Below are positions 61,568 to 64,000 of a DNA stretch of 64,000 bases, in pieces; the first letter of the stretch is position 1; each line of letters begins with the position of its first letter. The position numbers and the translations under genes were made by a program. The notes under the pieces were generated by a model. The model was not told where the DNA came from, searched no databases, and was given only the letters and a program-made list of their open reading frames with translations. The DNA is from Lusitaniella coriacea LEGE 07157 (lineage in GTDB: Bacteria > Cyanobacteriota > Cyanobacteriia > Cyanobacteriales > Spirulinaceae): assembly GCF_015207425.1 (NCBI RefSeq), contig NZ_JADEWZ010000002.1, positions 178,599 to 242,598 on the forward strand, in the 5' to 3' direction.

Positions 61568-63871
61568 ATGTCTTCTCAATGGCAACTTTTAACCCCTGCT
61601 GAAATCCCTCAAGACTTCCTTGAGGCGATTCGATCCTACACGCAAAATTCCTCCGGCGAGTTTGCGGCGCAATTGCTGTGGCAGAGGGGAATTCAAGAGA
61701 TTGAGCAACTTCCCGGTTTTCTCAATCCCGATGAGTACCAACCCACCAGTCCCTTCGTGTTTGGGGAGGAGATGGAACGAGCGGTGGAAAGGCTTTCTGT
61801 GGCGCGCGATCGCGCGGAAAGAGTCATAATATGGGGAGACTTCGACGCAGACGGGATTACATCCACCAGCGTTTTGTGGGAGGGTCTGGGACAGTTTTTC
61901 GAGCAACACCAAACACTGAATTACACGATTCCCAATCGCCTCACGGAATCTCACGGGTTAAATATTACCGGAATCGATCGCGCGGCAGAACAAGGAACTA
62001 CATTAATCGTCACCTGCGACACGGGAAGTACGAATCTCGAAGAAATCGACTACGCCAATTCCCTGGGAATTGAGGTGATTGTCACCGACCATCATACGTT
62101 GCCTGCGGAGCGTCCCCCTGTGGTTGCAATTATTAATCCTCGCTATTTGCCTGAAGAGAGTCCTTTGTTTCACCTTTCTGGGGTGGCAGTGGCTTATAAA
62201 TTAGTGGAGGCGATGTATGCAACGCTACCCGAAATTCCCCAAAACCCGTTAGAAGAATTGCTGGATTTGGTAGCAATTGGCTTAATTGCGGATCTCGTGC
62301 AATTGAGTGGAGATTGTCGCTATTTGGCGCAACGGGGGATCGTGCAATTACAAAAACAAACGCGAAACCCTACACGTCCTGGGGTGGCGAAGTTATTGGA
62401 ATTATGCCAGAGAACGGGCGATCGCCCGACGGATATTTCCTTTGGGTTGGGACCTCGTATCAATGCAGTCAGTCGCATTCATGGGGATGCGAGTTTTTGT
62501 GTGGAATTGCTAACCAGTCGCGACAAGAAACGCTGCAATGAATTGGCGTTGGAGACGGAACTTGCCAATACGCGGCGCAAAGAGTTACAGAAAAATGTCG
62601 TGCAATCGGTGGGAAAAAAACTCCAACAAATCGATCTTTCAACCACTAGCGTTATCGTCCTGGAAGATTCCCAATGGTCAGGCGGCGTTTTGGGGTTGGT
62701 TGCCGGTCAGGTGGCGCAGGAATACGGTCGTCCGACGATTTTACTCACAACGGGTATAGAAGGTGAACTAGCGCGAGGATCGGCGCGATCGGTTGCCAGG
62801 ATCGATCTCTACCAATTGGTAAAATCCCAAGAACATTTGTTGCATCGGTTTGGGGGACATCCTTTTGCGGCGGGGTTGAGTTTGCTGGTTGAGAATCTTC
62901 CCTTGTTTCGCGATGGAATTAATCAACAGTTGCGCAGTCAAATTGGGGATGTGGCGGCAATGGGAACGACGGTTTGCGCGGATTTAGAGGTGACGGTAGC
63001 GGCGTTGGGAAAAGAGTTATTTCGCGAGTTGAAGTTACTCGAACCCTGCGGGATGGGAAATCCGGTTCCTAAATTGTTGATTCGGGATTGCTGGTTTTCG
63101 GAGGTTTGGAATAATAATGCGAAGGATTTTCGGGGAAAGAAGGTTCAATATATTAAAACCACGTTTACGGTGTGCGATGATTCTTGTCCGGAAGGGTTTC
63201 CAGGGATTTGGTGGGGACATTATAAGGAAGAATTGCCTCAAGATCGAGGGTGCGACGCGATCGCCCAATTGGATTACAATACCTACCACCAAAGGTATGA
63301 AGTGCGTTTGGTTGCAGTCCGCTTAAGCGAGGAAGGGAGTCAGTTTGAAGGGATTGGAGATCGGCAGGATTGGATTGTCGATTGGCGAGGAGAGAGTTAC
63401 GATCGCGCGGAGACTTCCGATTATATTTTGCTCGAAAATTGTCCGGTGAGTTGGGACGAGGTGCATCAATCTTTTCGCCGCGCTGTTGCGCAAAAATCCC
63501 CCAAACTTGCATTAGCTTATCCCTCTCCTGCTTCCCCCTCTCCCCAAACCCTTTGGCAAACTCTGGTGGGGATTGCAAAATATCTCCAGCGCACGGGGGA
63601 AATGGCAACATTGGCGCAAATTGAGGAAAAATTAAATTTAACCCCTTCAACCCTAAAATTAGGATTCAATGCCCTTCGCGCGATCGGTTTTGAGATCGAA
63701 CAGGAGAAAGATCGAGTGCGCATTTGCGGATGGAACGATCCCCATGCTACCAGCGAACCAACGATTGAAAAGTTTTTGGGCGCGATCGCGGAAGAACAAT
63801 TTCAACACCAATATTTTTATCAAGTTCCTGTCTCAACCGTACAGCGCCTTGTGTCTCCCAACCTTTTTTAA
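61568..63871 (+). CDS. recJ: single-stranded-DNA-specific exonuclease RecJ
   Basis: 767 residues. DHH phosphoesterase motifs: GDFDADGITSTSVLW (motif I), TCDTGSTN, VTDHHTLPAERPPVVAIINP (the DHH signature) and, in the DHHA1 part, GGHPFAAGLSLL. A C-terminal region of about 200 residues follows the OB-like part (EPCGMGNPVPKLLIRDCWFSEV), longer than in E. coli RecJ but usual for cyanobacteria. It degrades single-stranded DNA 5' to 3' in recombination and repair, and RecJ is known to bind SSB. Complete in the window. The promoter probably overlaps the dispersed repeat at 61465. Confidence 0.92.
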   Translation: MSSQWQLLTPAEIPQDFLEAIRSYTQNSSGEFAAQLLWQRGIQEIEQLPGFLNPDEYQPTSPFVFGEEMERAVERLSVARDRAERVIIWGDFDADGITSTSVLWEGLGQFFEQHQTLNYTIPNRLTESHGLNITGIDRAAEQGTTLIVTCDTGSTNLEEIDYANSLGIEVIVTDHHTLPAERPPVVAIINPRYLPEESPLFHLSGVAVAYKLVEAMYATLPEIPQNPLEELLDLVAIGLIADLVQLSGDCRYLAQRGIVQLQKQTRNPTRPGVAKLLELCQRTGDRPTDISFGLGPRINAVSRIHGDASFCVELLTSRDKKRCNELALETELANTRRKELQKNVVQSVGKKLQQIDLSTTSVIVLEDSQWSGGVLGLVAGQVAQEYGRPTILLTTGIEGELARGSARSVARIDLYQLVKSQEHLLHRFGGHPFAAGLSLLVENLPLFRDGINQQLRSQIGDVAAMGTTVCADLEVTVAALGKELFRELKLLEPCGMGNPVPKLLIRDCWFSEVWNNNAKDFRGKKVQYIKTTFTVCDDSCPEGFPGIWWGHYKEELPQDRGCDAIAQLDYNTYHQRYEVRLVAVRLSEEGSQFEGIGDRQDWIVDWRGESYDRAETSDYILLENCPVSWDEVHQSFRRAVAQKSPKLALAYPSPASPSPQTLWQTLVGIAKYLQRTGEMATLAQIEEKLNLTPSTLKLGFNALRAIGFEIEQEKDRVRICGWNDPHATSEPTIEKFLGAIAEEQFQHQYFYQVPVSTVQRLVSPNLF

Positions 63872-63942
63872 ATTCACCAGAAATAATGGGGTAGAAGCCT
63901 GCCCCTTCTTGCTCCGTCTTTACGCCGAGCGTCCGGCATAAA

Positions 63943-63963
63943 CTTCTGAGGTTTCCTCAGAAG
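63943..63963. other. perfect 9-bp hairpin near right edge
   Basis: CTTCTGAGG-TTT-CCTCAGAAG, not followed by a T-run. About 70 bases after recJ. Could be part of another dispersed repeat cut by the window edge. Confidence 0.4.
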
Positions 63964-64000
63964 ACGCGGACTTGGAAACCTCGGCGCAGGCGGTGCGCTT

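Overview
The window is chromosomal DNA of a cyanobacterium. The evidence is a very high density of the HIP1 octamer GCGATCGC, a phycobilisome core gene (apcD), a CrtU/CruE-like carotenoid enzyme, a CofG deazaflavin gene, several Uma2-type nuclease genes and many short dispersed intergenic repeats. I saw no rRNA or tRNA genes.

Layout. 0-5.8 kb: an ABC-2 permease, two tandem amidases without signal peptides, then a 1.3 kb gene-poor stretch with a tiny relic CRISPR array. 5.8-14.6 kb: a pseudo-receiver/WD40 protein and a probable operon of sigma-like factor, DUF1822 protein and a giant CHAT-nSTAND-WD40 protein. 15-23 kb: an HTH/GrpE-like protein, thioredoxin, a receiver plus a soluble binding-protein/histidine kinase, lipA, a cytochrome c gene between inverted repeats, and a glycosyltransferase-TPR protein. 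23-33 kb: an orphan 5-repeat CRISPR array with its own promoter, two convergent Uma2 genes, a cyclic-peptide-type ABC exporter, cofG, the CrtU/CruE-like gene, rlmD and apcD. 33-44 kb: a large adenylate cyclase, fabG, ssb, a sugar nucleotidyltransferase/phosphomutase fusion, cobK (with an in-frame repeat insertion) and small genes. 44.4-53.1 kb: a type I CRISPR-Cas locus of the MYXAN/dev family (cas6-cas3-cas8-cas7-cas5) followed by a Uma2 gene, a fused cas1/cas2 scrap and a 13-repeat array. 53-64 kb: an HD protein, an FHA-fused class A PBP, a disulfide oxidoreductase, two unrecognised genes, a decayed DUF433/DUF5615 module and recJ.

Main discovery candidate. The cas operon carries several degenerate copies of its own CRISPR repeat: two upstream of a predicted cas promoter, one just before cas6, one between cas8 and cas7. 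The hairpin stem is kept in the best three, once with a compensatory C-G to T-A change, while the flanks have diverged. The sequence immediately after the first copy matches 12 of 14 bases of a site just downstream of the predicted cas promoter, and the two mismatches fall at positions 6 and 12, the positions a Cascade-bound guide does not pair. This is what a cas-autoregulating, crRNA-like mini-CRISPR would look like. The same locus keeps interference genes but has lost its adaptation genes.

Second candidate. The operon sigma-like factor / DUF1822 / CHAT-protease-nSTAND-WD40 suggests, by analogy with CHAT-protease-released sigma factors in type III-E CRISPR systems, a signalling circuit in which DUF1822 might be an anti-sigma protein and protease target. 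This is inference only.
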